64,000 bases of DNA from Prolixibacteraceae bacterium JC049 (GCA_023369685.1 SACZ01000003.1:1-64000), one strand, 5' to 3'; shown: positions 53,302-62,549, counted from the stretch's first letter. Notes: generated by a model from the sequence alone, not told the origin. Numbers and translations: made by a program.

Positions 53302-55068
53302 TTACGATTCAATTTTATTACTTCTGTCGAAGTAATTAGTATGCAACAAATGGTGAGCTTTGTCGCTCATTGGCTTGCCTAAGAACTCTTCGTACAATTT
53401 AACGATATGTGGGTTCTCGTGCGACTTACGAATTGCTTTACCAGCATCTTCTTTATAGATTGCTTCGAAACGCTTCTTAATAACGCTGTCGTCGCCATGG
53501 TGATATGGCTGACCACCACCACCAATACAACCACCAGGACAAGACATAATCTCGATAGCATGGAAGTTAGATTTTCCTGAACGGATGTCTTCCAATAACT
53601 TACGAGCATTTCCTAGTCCGTGAGCAATACCAATGCGAAGTTCTAATCCATCTACGTCAACTGTAGCTTCACGAACACCTTCTAATCCACGAAGTTGCTC
53701 GAAGTCTACTTTCTCTAACGACTTACCAGTTTGAATTTCGTAAGCAGTACGAACAGCTGCCTCGATTACACCACCAGTAGCACCGAAGATCACACCAGCA
53801 CCAGTTGATTCACCAAGAGGCTGATCGAAATCTTCTTCAGGAAGAGAGTTGAATTTCAAGTTAGCCAGCTTAATTAATGAAGCCAACTCACGAGTTGTAA
53901 TTGCAAAGTCAACGTCTGGGTTACCATCAGTGGCAAACTCTTCACGTGCACTTTCGTATTTCTTAGCCACACATGGCATAATTGAAACCACTACAAGATC
54001 TTCTCGCTTAACATTAATTTTGTCGGCGAAATATGTTTTAGCAATAGCACCAAACATCTGCTGTGGAGAACGAGCTGTCGATGGGATATCTTTCATATCA
54101 GGGAACTGATGTTCGAAGAATTTCACCCATGCCGGACAACAAGAAGTAAGGATAGGAAGTTGTACGTCTTTGTCACCTTTTAAATGGCGGTTTAAACGAT
54201 CCAGGAACTCTGTTCCTTCTTCCATAATAGTAAGGTCGGCAGCAAAGTCAGTATCGAATACATAGTCGAAACCTAAACGACGCAATGCAGCTGTCATTTT
54301 ACCTGTTACCAAAGTACCAGCTTCCAAATCGAATTCTTCACCTAATGCTGCGCGTACAGCAGGAGCAGTTTGAACGATAACTGTTTTCGAAGGATCAGAC
54401 AATGCACGAATAACTGCACCAGTGTGATCTACCTCGGTCAGTGCACCAGTAGGACAAACAGCCACACACTGTCCACAGTATGTACAAGCCGAATGATCTA
54501 GGTTCATTTCGAAGGCAGGAGCTACTACTGCATCGAAACCACGATTTACAGCAGAAAGAACACCTACAGTTTGTACTTCGTTACACATCATCTCGCATCG
54601 ACGACAAAGAATACATTTGTCCATCTCGCGGATGATAGCTGGAGAAGTATCTTCGCGGTAGTGCGACTGCTCTCCTTCATAATGAATCTCGCGGATACCC
54701 AATTCCTGAGCCAAGTCCTGAAGTTCACACTCGCCCGATTTGGCACAAGTTAAACATTCAGCTGGGTGGTCAGAAAGAATCAACTCGGTAACTGTTCTAC
54801 GTGCATTGATAGCGCGCATTGAGTGAGTGTTGATATCCATTCCCTCTTCGGCTTTAGTAACACATGCAGGAGCAAGGTTTCTGCGACCTTCTACTTCAAC
54901 CACACATACACGACAACCACCGGGCTTGTTTTCAATACCCATGTCGTGCAACTTCATGTGACAAAGTGTAGGAATTTTGATGCCGATGCTTGATGCGGCA
55001 TCTAATATGGTAGTGCCAGGTTTTACAACAACTGGCTTTTTATCTATGGTTAATTTTATCATTTCCAT
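53302..55068 (-). CDS. hydA: NADH-dependent [FeFe] hydrogenase, HydA
   Basis: A 588-residue catalytic subunit. The N-terminus has a [2Fe-2S] ferredoxin (cysteines 36, 52, 55 and 69), a Cys/His cluster (HPAECLTCAKSGEC, 101-114) and two [4Fe-4S] clusters (CILCRRCEMMC, about 152-162; CTYCGQC, 195-201). The H-cluster motifs are complete: TSCCPAW with proton-transfer Cys310 and ligand Cys311, MPCVAKK with Cys366, and the final MSCPGGCIGGGG with Cys510 and Cys514. It makes or uses H2 with NADH and reduced ferredoxin. Maturases are not in the window. Confidence 0.97.
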   Translation of the reverse strand: MEMIKLTIDKKPVVVKPGTTILDAASSIGIKIPTLCHMKLHDMGIENKPGGCRVCVVEVEGRRNLAPACVTKAEEGMDINTHSMRAINARRTVTELILSDHPAECLTCAKSGECELQDLAQELGIREIHYEGEQSHYREDTSPAIIREMDKCILCRRCEMMCNEVQTVGVLSAVNRGFDAVVAPAFEMNLDHSACTYCGQCVAVCPTGALTEVDHTGAVIRALSDPSKTVIVQTAPAVRAALGEEFDLEAGTLVTGKMTAALRRLGFDYVFDTDFAADLTIMEEGTEFLDRLNRHLKGDKDVQLPILTSCCPAWVKFFEHQFPDMKDIPSTARSPQQMFGAIAKTYFADKINVKREDLVVVSIMPCVAKKYESAREEFATDGNPDVDFAITTRELASLIKLANLKFNSLPEEDFDQPLGESTGAGVIFGATGGVIEAAVRTAYEIQTGKSLEKVDFEQLRGLEGVREATVDVDGLELRIGIAHGLGNARKLLEDIRSGKSNFHAIEIMSCPGGCIGGGGQPYHHGDDSVIKKRFEAIYKEDAGKAIRKSHENPHIVKLYEEFLGKPMSDKAHHLLHTNYFDRSNKIES

Positions 55069-55095
55069 TCTTCCGTAATTTTAGTGGTTTCCCAT

Positions 55096-56889
55096 TTAGA
55101 CAATCTCGATGGCATCGAACTTACACTTCTCGTAACATACGCCACACTTGATACACAACGACTGATCGATGAAGTGAGGTGACTTACGCTCTCCTGAGAT
55201 CGCAGCAACTGGACATTGGCGGAAACACAATGTACAACCGGTACACTTATCGTCGATGATTTTGTACTGAAGAAGCGCTTTACACTGTCCTGCAGGGCAA
55301 CGTCCGTCTTCAACGTGTGCTAAATACTCGTCGTAGAAATTATCTAGAGTAGAAAGAATTGGGTTTGGAGATGTTTGACCTAATCCACAAAGAGAAGTGT
55401 CTTTAATTACATTTCCTAACATACGTAAGCGGTCCAAATCTTCTTTGGTTCCTTTACCCTGAGTAATTTTGTCAAGGATTTCGTACAAACGCTTGTTACC
55501 AATTCTACATGGAGTACACTTACCACATGACTCGTCTAGCGTAAATTCAAGATAGAATTTAGCTACAGAAACCATACAGTCGTCTTCGTCCATAACAATC
55601 ATACCTCCCGATCCCATCATTGAACCAACGGACAATAAGTTATCGAAGTCGATAGGAGTATCTAAGTGCTCTTCAGTCAAACATCCACCTGAAGGACCAC
55701 CTGTCTGAACTGCCTTAAATTTCTTTCCATCTTTAATTCCACCACCTATATCGAAAATTACTTCACGAAGGGTAGTTCCCATAGGTACCTCGATCAAACC
55801 AACATTGTTGATTTTTCCGGCCAAAGCAAATACTTTAGTTCCTTTCGATTTATCAGTACCAATAGATGCGAACCATTCAGCTCCTTTATTAATGATTACA
55901 GGAACGTTGGCCAATGTTTCAACGTTGTTTACGTTGGTTGGCTTTTTTAAGTAACCTTCAACTGCTGGGAATGGTGGTTTAAAAGTAGGCTCACCGCGAA
56001 GTCCTTCCATTGAGTGGATCAATGCAGTCTCTTCACCACAAACGAATGCACCGGCACCGTAACGCAACTCAACATCGAAGTTGAATCCGGTTCCCATGAT
56101 ATCGTTGCCTAGAAGACCAATTTCACGAGCTTGCTTGATAGCTACTTTCAAACGGTCGATTGCCAAAGGATATTCGGCACGGATATAAATTAAACCAGTG
56201 TCGGCACCAATTGCATATCCACAGATAGCCATTGCTTCCAATACACTGTGAGGGTCACCCTCTAAGATAGAACGGTCCATGAATGCTCCCGGGTCACCCT
56301 CGTCGGCATTACAAACCACATATTTTTGTTCTGAAACAGAGTTGCGAGTGAATTGCCATTTCAATCCAGTAGGGAAGCCACCGCCTCCACGACCGCGCAA
56401 GCCTGATTCTTTCATCGTGTCAATCACCTGCTCAGGAGTCATGTCGCCCAAACATGTTGCCAAGGCTGCATATCCATCTCTTGAGATATATTCGTCGATA
56501 TTTTCAGGATCGATGAATCCACAGTTACGAAGTGCAATACGAACCTGCTTTTTGTAGAAGCCCATATCTTTCGAGTCGGCAATAACCTCTTGCTTTGTAG
56601 GATCTTCATAAAGCAAATGTTTTACCTGACGTCCCTTAACGATGTGCTCAGCAACAATCTGATCGGCATCTTCAGGGCGCACCTGAACGTAGAATGTGTT
56701 ATCTGGTAAAATTTTAACTACAGGTCCTTTTTCACAAAAACCGAAACATCCGGTTTCTACCACCTGTACACTATCTTCCAAGCCATTGGCTTGAATAGAA
56801 GCATCCAGATTCTGACGGATTTTTTTGCTCTCGGAAGCACGACATCCCGTACCACCGCATACTAGCATGTGCATTTTGTAATCGGCCAT
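55096..56889 (-). CDS. hydB: Electron-bifurcating hydrogenase subunit HydB (NuoF-like)
   Basis: A 597-residue flavoprotein. It begins with a thioredoxin-like [2Fe-2S] domain (CGGTGC and CFGFCEKGP), then the NuoF core with the NADH/FMN glycine-rich GLRGRGGGGFPTGLKW and GAGAFVCGEETALI, the [4Fe-4S] CGKCTPCRIGN, and two C-terminal ferredoxin clusters (CTGCTLCFRQC, CIKCGVCYEKC). It binds NADH and FMN and is the presumed bifurcation site. It lies between the small ferredoxin gene and hydA. Confidence 0.96.
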   Translation of the reverse strand: MADYKMHMLVCGGTGCRASESKKIRQNLDASIQANGLEDSVQVVETGCFGFCEKGPVVKILPDNTFYVQVRPEDADQIVAEHIVKGRQVKHLLYEDPTKQEVIADSKDMGFYKKQVRIALRNCGFIDPENIDEYISRDGYAALATCLGDMTPEQVIDTMKESGLRGRGGGGFPTGLKWQFTRNSVSEQKYVVCNADEGDPGAFMDRSILEGDPHSVLEAMAICGYAIGADTGLIYIRAEYPLAIDRLKVAIKQAREIGLLGNDIMGTGFNFDVELRYGAGAFVCGEETALIHSMEGLRGEPTFKPPFPAVEGYLKKPTNVNNVETLANVPVIINKGAEWFASIGTDKSKGTKVFALAGKINNVGLIEVPMGTTLREVIFDIGGGIKDGKKFKAVQTGGPSGGCLTEEHLDTPIDFDNLLSVGSMMGSGGMIVMDEDDCMVSVAKFYLEFTLDESCGKCTPCRIGNKRLYEILDKITQGKGTKEDLDRLRMLGNVIKDTSLCGLGQTSPNPILSTLDNFYDEYLAHVEDGRCPAGQCKALLQYKIIDDKCTGCTLCFRQCPVAAISGERKSPHFIDQSLCIKCGVCYEKCKFDAIEIV

Positions 56890-56913
56890 AATTTTTCAGT
56901 CTAGAAGTTTCGA

Positions 56914-57309
56914 TTATTCATCAATAGTTTTATAATTCACAGGGATAACTCCGTCGATCAATTCACCCTTTTTCACATATGTTTCGATAACCTCTTGGGC
57001 TTTCTTCTTATCCACATGTCCGAAAACTACAGGCTCCTTACCCGGAAGTGTTACCTCAATGGTAGGCTCTGCGTAGCAATATCCCATGCATCCGGTTTGA
57101 GTTACTACTGCTTCGATAGATTGGTGATCGAATTCTTCGATCATATAATTCATGGTCTCTTTGGCACCCGAGGCAATACCACAAGTGGCCATAGCTACTT
57201 TCACCTGAACCATTTTCTCAGGTTGTTCGCTATTTTCCCTTAGCTTCATTTTTGACTGAACTTCGTCTTTGATCTTCTTAAGATCAGCCAGTGATTTAAC
57301 TTTTGCCAT
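56914..57309 (-). CDS. Thioredoxin-like [2Fe-2S] ferredoxin domain protein
   Basis: A 131-residue protein in the hydrogenase operon. The ferredoxin region has AMATCGIASGA and QTGCMGYCYAEP. Only three cysteines occur in the whole protein; the position that is the second cysteine in HydB (CGGTGC) is a glycine here. It may still bind a cluster with another ligand, or act without one. It precedes hydB by 24 bases. Confidence 0.85.
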   Translation of the reverse strand: MAKVKSLADLKKIKDEVQSKMKLRENSEQPEKMVQVKVAMATCGIASGAKETMNYMIEEFDHQSIEAVVTQTGCMGYCYAEPTIEVTLPGKEPVVFGHVDKKKAQEVIETYVKKGELIDGVIPVNYKTIDE

Positions 57310-57351
57310 TTTCCAAATAATTGTAAACGTTAATATTTTTGTTACGCCATT

Positions 57352-57900
57352 TTAGTTGTTAGATCCGATCTCTACCAAGTTCTCACGGATCATCTCTTCT
57401 AAATATCTTTTGACCTCGGGAGTGTTTATAGGCACTTCGCCGAGTTGTTCTTTCACTTCCCAGGTGTTGAATATATATTCGCCGTTGTTTGTGCTGTGAC
57501 GGTAAATAAAGTCCAACTCCGGATTTGCATAAACCAACATCAGTACAACTCCTGCTATATCACCCAATACAGGTCGATCGAGGTGGTTGTGAATAAATGT
57601 GGCTGTTACTTTTGATCCTTCTCCCAGTTTCGATTTTACATCGAATGTGCCGTCGCACATTTCTGCATTTTGTTTAAACATCGAAAGTCCGAGTCCTACC
57701 TTTCGGGTTGTACGCGAAGTATAGAAAGGATCAATTGCTTTTTGAATGGTGTCTTCATCCATTCCTGTTCCATCATCGATGATTGAAATCTGATAACGAT
57801 TATCGTTCAGGTTGTCTTCAATTTCAATTTCCACCAATGTGGCGTTGGCTCGAATAGAGTTTTGAGCTATATCTAATATGTGCAATGCCAATTCCTTCAT
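57352..57900 (-). CDS. HATPase-domain protein in the hydrogenase operon
   Basis: A 182-residue protein. Residues 1-110 are a histidine-kinase-type ATP-binding domain: N-box IAQNSIRANATLVEI, G1 DDGTGMD and G2 KVGLGLSMFK. There is no phospho-acceptor histidine domain. The last 70 residues are extra and unrecognised. It could be a serine kinase or a nucleotide sensor. It overlaps the PHP gene start by four bases (ATGA). Confidence 0.85.
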   Translation of the reverse strand: MKELALHILDIAQNSIRANATLVEIEIEDNLNDNRYQISIIDDGTGMDEDTIQKAIDPFYTSRTTRKVGLGLSMFKQNAEMCDGTFDVKSKLGEGSKVTATFIHNHLDRPVLGDIAGVVLMLVYANPELDFIYRHSTNNGEYIFNTWEVKEQLGEVPINTPEVKRYLEEMIRENLVEIGSNN

Positions 57901-58631
57901 TCAATACAATTTTCAATTGTTTGGTTTTGCAGCGCCTGCTGTATGCCTTGAAAACACAAGTGTTCCATGTGGAACTGTGTAAATCGTTTACCAATATCTT
58001 CGGGCAAATGAGCATCGGAACTAGTTATAAGTGTTGCATTTTTAGGTAGTCCGAGCATCTCCATTTGCTTTCTCGATTGTTTGCCAGTAAACTCAAAGGC
58101 GTCGGCTTTTAGCTGTGGTGGGATAAATCCCAGTTGACTAAACAGACTGTTGGATGGTTTATCGATGTGAGCAGGTATGAATAATCCGTTGTGCATTCTA
58201 ATCTTCTCCGCTACCTGATCAATACCTACATCCAATGCTGATATTAGTAGGCGTTCTTCTTCAAACTGAATTTCTTCATTCCTGTTAACCGATACCTGAT
58301 AGCCAAATAGGTTCGGTTTATTGGGAATGTTAGGCAAATGCGCATCTAAAAACTCTTGAAATAGAGCCAATTCTTCATCTTTTTCAAAGAACGCGAGGCA
58401 GTGAACTTCTTCTTTGGTAGTGACTTCGGCACCACATAGTACCAAAATTCCCTGCTCTTCTCCCAGCTTTTTAATCACTTGGCACTGTCGGGTGCTGTTG
58501 TGATCGGTAATGCCGATGATATCTATTTTTTTTGCTTTTGCTTGTTCAATAATGTTTACAGGGCTCATCTCTAAATCGCCACAAGGCGACAAAACAGAGT
58601 GAATATGTAAATCGGCCCGGTAAACTGTCAT
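57897..58631 (-). CDS. PHP domain protein
   Basis: A 244-residue metal-dependent phosphoesterase-like protein. Metal ligands are visible in DLHIHS (7-12), GITDHN, GAEVTT, PAHID and TSSDAH. Such proteins accompany sensory hydrogenase genes in Clostridia; the substrate is unknown. It begins four bases after the second DRTGG gene. Confidence 0.88.
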   Translation of the reverse strand: MTVYRADLHIHSVLSPCGDLEMSPVNIIEQAKAKKIDIIGITDHNSTRQCQVIKKLGEEQGILVLCGAEVTTKEEVHCLAFFEKDEELALFQEFLDAHLPNIPNKPNLFGYQVSVNRNEEIQFEEERLLISALDVGIDQVAEKIRMHNGLFIPAHIDKPSNSLFSQLGFIPPQLKADAFEFTGKQSRKQMEMLGLPKNATLITSSDAHLPEDIGKRFTQFHMEHLCFQGIQQALQNQTIENCIE

Positions 58632-58635
58632 ATTT

Positions 58636-58968
58636 CTATTTCAAAAGCTGATACAATTCTCCACTAACTTCGAATGTACTTTTTTCGGTTCCTAAAACAG
58701 GGATACCTTCTTCGTTGGCTTGTTCCAACATGTCGGCATCAGGTTCGTGATCAGTAACCAAAATAACAGCAGCCAACTCTTTCAATGAAGAGATTGCCAT
58801 TACATTCTTATGCGTTTGTAATGTTACCCATACTTCTCCTTCGTCTGCATTTCCCATTACATCGCTCAATAAATCCGAAACATACCCTCCGGTAATTTCG
58901 TTTTGCAATCCGTCTTCTCCGCCAAATACGCGAAGGTTGAGCTTTTCAATTATTTCAGAGACTTTCAT
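58636..58968 (-). CDS. DRTGG domain protein (second copy)
   Basis: A 110-residue protein resembling the first DRTGG gene (MKVSEIIEKLNLRVFGGEDG, then ITGGYVSDLLSDVMGN). A longer reading frame to 59208 was rejected: its first 80 residues lie inside the hydrogenase-like gene. The start overlaps that gene's end by 14 bases. DRTGG domains are thought to bind ligands; the role here is unknown. Confidence 0.85.
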   Translation of the reverse strand: MKVSEIIEKLNLRVFGGEDGLQNEITGGYVSDLLSDVMGNADEGEVWVTLQTHKNVMAISSLKELAAVILVTDHEPDADMLEQANEEGIPVLGTEKSTFEVSGELYQLLK

Positions 58969-60334
58969 TTTTTGCTCCTTTTTTGTTACAGTCGGGCATA
59001 AAACGATTTTTACCCCACTTGTTTTCCATATTATCAAAGGCCTTTTGGGCCGATATTTTTCCTTGTCTTTGCCAGGTCTGTTGTAAGAAAATACAATCGG
59101 ACATTTTTGCTTTTGCCTGAACCATATCTTCTGCCAGTGCCTGACAGGTTGGTGCTCCACATGCTCCACAGTCGATGCCTGGTAAGTGACACATGATGTT
59201 ACGGGCACGAGCTAACTTTTCCAGTGCTCTTCCCATATCAGTGTCCAACATCATAATTGGTTTTGGAGGAATTGGATCGGTATAAAGTTTTTTTCTTAAC
59301 TCGTCCAGATCAACCGTAACCTGAAGGTCTTCCACTTTTCCTGCAGCTGGGAATTTCTGAGCTCTTTTTCTTAGGCGGTCATCGGTTAAGAAGCGATTAC
59401 CTGTTAATAGAATTCCTCCCGCACAACTTAAGTCGCAAGCACGAACTTCTAAGAAGTGTAACCAAGGTGCTTCATCATTCTCCAGTCGATCGAGAAATTT
59501 AATGACATTATGAATGCCATCAATTGCCATCGATTTTCCTTTAGCATGCTTCGATTCTCCTGTTGTCAGTCCCCACTTTACTCCATCGCGTGTTAAGCGC
59601 TTCATAAAATCGGTTGCAACAGCTTCTACCTCTCCGGTTTCTAAAACTTTCATCACCCGGTTATAGGCTTCCTTCATGTTGAGGACACCGTTGATGATGG
59701 ATTGCTTTTCACCGATTGGGTTTTTTACTGCAGCCATTTTAGCTACACATGGCGAAATGTAGAAGATTCCAATTTCGTCTTCTTTTGCACCACGATTCAT
59801 TAGCGAACGTTTAATGTAATTCGCAGAAAGGTCGTGTGGTGCTTTTATATTTATAATGTTTTCGGTTAGTGATGGAAATTTAAGCTGAATAAGACGTACT
59901 ACGGCAGGACAGTAAGAAGAAATAAACGGTTTTGTCTTTTCTTCATCTGCACAATATTCTTTGGTGATTTCCTTCAATAAGGCAATAGGTTGTTCCACTT
60001 CATAAACATGGGTAAAACCTAACTTCAGAATAGCTCCGTAAATACTCTCTTGAGAATGGTTACGGGCAAACTGACCAATAAATACTGATGGAAATAGAGC
60101 TACACGGTACTTATATTGCTCTTTTAATGCCCAGTCGTCTTCATCAACGTAGAATGCGTTATAAGGACAAGCACGTACACATTCGCCACAATCGACACAT
60201 CGTTCGGCCTGAACGTTCGCTTTCCCGTTGACGACACGAATAGCTTCGGTAGGACACACTTTAATACAGTGAGTACAACCAATGCATTTGTCGGCATCGA
60301 GTTTTAGTGCGTGGTTCATGTGTTGTGTATTCAT
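58955..60334 (-). CDS. Putative sensory [FeFe] hydrogenase
   Basis: A 459-residue [FeFe]-hydrogenase relative. The N-terminus has two [4Fe-4S] clusters (CIGCTHC, CVDCGEC). H-cluster ligands are kept at Cys142 (SSYCP), Cys196 (SPCVAK), Cys300 and Cys304 (CDLSC), but the proton-transfer cysteine before Cys142 is Tyr141, and the loops differ from catalytic enzymes. A C-terminal FeS domain has Cys389, 392, 397 and 414 (DCGACGAPTC...DC). These traits and its neighbours fit a sensor (group C-like) rather than a turnover enzyme. No PAS domain is fused. Start overlaps the anti-sigma gene (TAATG). Confidence 0.85.
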   Translation of the reverse strand: MNTQHMNHALKLDADKCIGCTHCIKVCPTEAIRVVNGKANVQAERCVDCGECVRACPYNAFYVDEDDWALKEQYKYRVALFPSVFIGQFARNHSQESIYGAILKLGFTHVYEVEQPIALLKEITKEYCADEEKTKPFISSYCPAVVRLIQLKFPSLTENIINIKAPHDLSANYIKRSLMNRGAKEDEIGIFYISPCVAKMAAVKNPIGEKQSIINGVLNMKEAYNRVMKVLETGEVEAVATDFMKRLTRDGVKWGLTTGESKHAKGKSMAIDGIHNVIKFLDRLENDEAPWLHFLEVRACDLSCAGGILLTGNRFLTDDRLRKRAQKFPAAGKVEDLQVTVDLDELRKKLYTDPIPPKPIMMLDTDMGRALEKLARARNIMCHLPGIDCGACGAPTCQALAEDMVQAKAKMSDCIFLQQTWQRQGKISAQKAFDNMENKWGKNRFMPDCNKKGAKNESL

Positions 60335-60750
60335 TATGCGTTAAAAAACTTTATCAATGTTAATCTAGTTCCTTTATCTACTTGGCTTTCCAATTGCATG
60401 TCGTCAACATTGCGTTTGATATTAGGTAATCCCATTCCTGCTCCAAAGCCCATTTCACGAACCGCAGGCGAGGCGGTTGAGAAGCCTTCCTGCATAGCCA
60501 AATCGATGTTTGGTATACCAGGACCTTCATCTTCCAATACCAATGTAATTTTCTGAGGATCTAACTCCACTTCAATTACTCCGCGATAGGCATGAGCCAC
60601 AATGTTTACTTCAGCTTCGTAAAGCGCAACAACAACATTCTTTATAACTTTGGGTGCTACGTTCAGTTGCTTCAATAGTTTTTTTACCTGACTAGAAGCA
60701 TAACCAGCACTCGTAAAATCTCCTCCTTCTACCTGATACTTTACTTGCAT
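60334..60750 (-). CDS. Anti-sigma-type serine kinase/ATPase (RsbW-like)
   Basis: A 138-residue HATPase of the anti-sigma factor family. The N-box is ALYEAEVNIVAHAY, G1 is DEGPGIPNIDLAM and G2 is GMGLPNIKR. In partner switching such kinases phosphorylate an antagonist that a PP2C phosphatase reverses. A SpoIIE-like phosphatase is encoded nearby at 62542 but no STAS antagonist is seen. It lies between the first DRTGG and hydrogenase-like genes. Confidence 0.88.
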   Translation of the reverse strand: MQVKYQVEGGDFTSAGYASSQVKKLLKQLNVAPKVIKNVVVALYEAEVNIVAHAYRGVIEVELDPQKITLVLEDEGPGIPNIDLAMQEGFSTASPAVREMGFGAGMGLPNIKRNVDDMQLESQVDKGTRLTLIKFFNA

Positions 60751-60753
60751 AGT

Positions 60754-61098
60754 TTAAAATACAGGTGTTAAACCAGCTTGAAATAATATACCACTTGCTT
60801 TAAACATCGAATTGGATGTTTCCAGAACAACCAAGTTATTTTCCTTGGCTAACTCAACCATCTCGTCAGTTGCTTTTTTATCTCGAACAAAAAGAATGAA
60901 CTCAATATCGGCCATTTCAGCTGTTCTTATGGTTTGCAAGTTTGCTAAACCTGTTATTAAAATTAACTGTTCAGCTTCAGTTCTTAATACATCACTCATT
61001 AAGTCTGAGCCGAATCCGTGTTTTATCTCTTCTTCTAACCGATGTTCTCCGCAAACGATACGGGCGTTCATCAACTTTGCAACTTCACTGATCTTCAT
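60754..61098 (-). CDS. DRTGG domain protein (first copy)
   Basis: A 114-residue protein: MKISEVAKLMNARIVCGEHR, the GFGSDLMSDVL motif, and a C-terminal FKASGILFQAG. It resembles the second copy at 58636. It opens the ten-gene unit, with the next gene three bases away. Confidence 0.85.
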   Translation of the reverse strand: MKISEVAKLMNARIVCGEHRLEEEIKHGFGSDLMSDVLRTEAEQLILITGLANLQTIRTAEMADIEFILFVRDKKATDEMVELAKENNLVVLETSNSMFKASGILFQAGLTPVF

Positions 61099-61569
61099 GG
61101 CATTTGCCTGGTTTAAAGGTTGTTGGTACTTCTAACTGGTGCTAATTTTCATTTCTACTATTTGTTGCTAAAAACTGCTTCTGTTTTATATTATGTTGAA
61201 AACATGACTTTTAGCATCTTTTTTATCTTATTTAAAATCGATCTAAATAATTGTTATTCAGTGATTTAACTCTAACAAATATGGTAAAAAGATTTGAATA
61301 TAGAAATAGATGATTGCATGTTAGCCAATGAGTGAAAAGGGGAGTTATAAACTGAAAGAGGAATGCTGGTGAAATGCCTTTTATTCTTGGAAAAAAGGGA
61401 GTTGTGGTATTAATCTATAGTAAATCAGGGTAGTATTACTGTTAAAAAGTAGCGATTCTGGATATAATTTAAAATGATTCTGAATGTTTTGAAGAATTTA
61501 GAATTGTTGATATTACTGGCATGCATATGTTTTAAAAGCATGATGTAACTAATTAATTAATCGAAGCTT
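61099..61569. other. Divergent promoter region of the hydrogenase and PAS/phosphatase units
   Basis: About 470 AT-rich bases without a recognised gene. An inverted repeat CATGC (61520-61524) / GCATG (61538-61542) is visible. I found no exact TAnnTTTG element for either side. It must hold both divergent promoters. Confidence 0.5.
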
Positions 61570-61623
61570 ATGAGAATAAGTGGACTTTTTGTAAATTACA
61601 GAAGACCAAAAAACGATTTATGA
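61570..61623 (+). CDS. Possible 17-residue leader peptide
   Basis: ATG at 61570 opens a 17-codon frame (MRISGLFVNYRRPKNDL) whose TGA overlaps the PAS-gene ATG as ATGA. Such an arrangement would couple translation of the downstream gene to it. No homology is claimed, and chance is a real alternative. Confidence 0.3.
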   Translation: MRISGLFVNYRRPKNDL

Positions 61624-62549
61624 CCGAAGAAAGATTACCTGAAGAAGTTTTAGATCCCACTAACGACTTGCATCAGAAGATTATCGATGCATTACCTATA
61701 CCGATTTTTTACCGAGATGTAAATGGGGTTTATCGTAGTTGCAACAGGGCACACGAGCGCTTTTTAGGTTTACCTAAAGAGGAAATTATCGGAAAAACAG
61801 TTTATGATACTCAGCCACCTGATATTGCTGAGATTTATGCGAGGCGAGATCAGGAGTTGTTTGAGAGTCAGGGAATTCAAACTTATGACTCTCAGTTTCG
61901 TTATGCCGATGGATCGATTCACGATGTTGTTTTTAATAAAGCAGTGATTCGTAATGAAGAAGGTGAAATTACAGGAATAGTTGGTTCTATCATCGATGTG
62001 ACTGAGAGACGAAAGGCAGAGGTAGAGTTAGTAAAAGCAGAAGAGTCCAAGGAGATTGCATCGGCCATGCTTCACAAAATGCGTGCAGCGGTGGTAATGG
62101 TAGATGAAGGTCTGAAAGTAATTGATGCCAATCCGAGTTTTGCTAAAATGTTTGGAGAGGATTTGGTGGAGTTGTATGAAGCCATTCCTGGGCTGCATAG
62201 TGCCGATTTAAGGAAGCTTATTCCTCAGAAGTTCATAAAGATGTTTACCACTACGCTTAGTACTGGTGAGCCAATGCAAGAGCGTGATGTGCGGCACCAG
62301 AACAGATTGTTGCATATGGTAGTGGTTACTATTTATAAGCACAAGGTTGTTGGTGCAATAATTCGCGACATGTCGGCGCCAATGTTACAGCATACCGAAA
62401 TTATTAATCGTGCTCAGGAGGTGAATCGAAAACACCTGGATACCGTACAAAAGATTGCCTATTTATTGGGTGAGAATGCAGCAGAAACTGAGGATCTGCT
62501 GAAATCGATTATTGAAACTTATCACTACGGCGACGAAGAAAATGGGTAA
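61620..62549 (+). CDS. PAS-domain protein linked to the sensory hydrogenase
   Basis: A 309-residue soluble protein with two PAS-like domains: about 20-130 (IIDALPIPIFYRDVNGVYRSCN, GIVGSIIDVTERRKAEVE) and about 150-250 (MLHKMRAAVVMVDEGLKVID). The tail HLDTVQKIAYLLGENAAETE resembles the region that follows the PAS domain fused to sensory hydrogenases in Clostridia. Here that module is a separate gene, divergent from the hydrogenase-like gene. It probably senses or relays the hydrogenase state. The phosphatase gene overlaps its 3' end (ATGGGTAA). Confidence 0.85.
   Translation: MTEERLPEEVLDPTNDLHQKIIDALPIPIFYRDVNGVYRSCNRAHERFLGLPKEEIIGKTVYDTQPPDIAEIYARRDQELFESQGIQTYDSQFRYADGSIHDVVFNKAVIRNEEGEITGIVGSIIDVTERRKAEVELVKAEESKEIASAMLHKMRAAVVMVDEGLKVIDANPSFAKMFGEDLVELYEAIPGLHSADLRKLIPQKFIKMFTTTLSTGEPMQERDVRHQNRLLHMVVVTIYKHKVVGAIIRDMSAPMLQHTEIINRAQEVNRKHLDTVQKIAYLLGENAAETEDLLKSIIETYHYGDEENG

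Noticed and set aside
58969-59208. 80-residue N-terminal extension of the second DRTGG protein
   Set aside because: It lies inside the hydrogenase-like gene in another frame, is basic and unlike the family; the ATG at 58968 begins the conserved domain.
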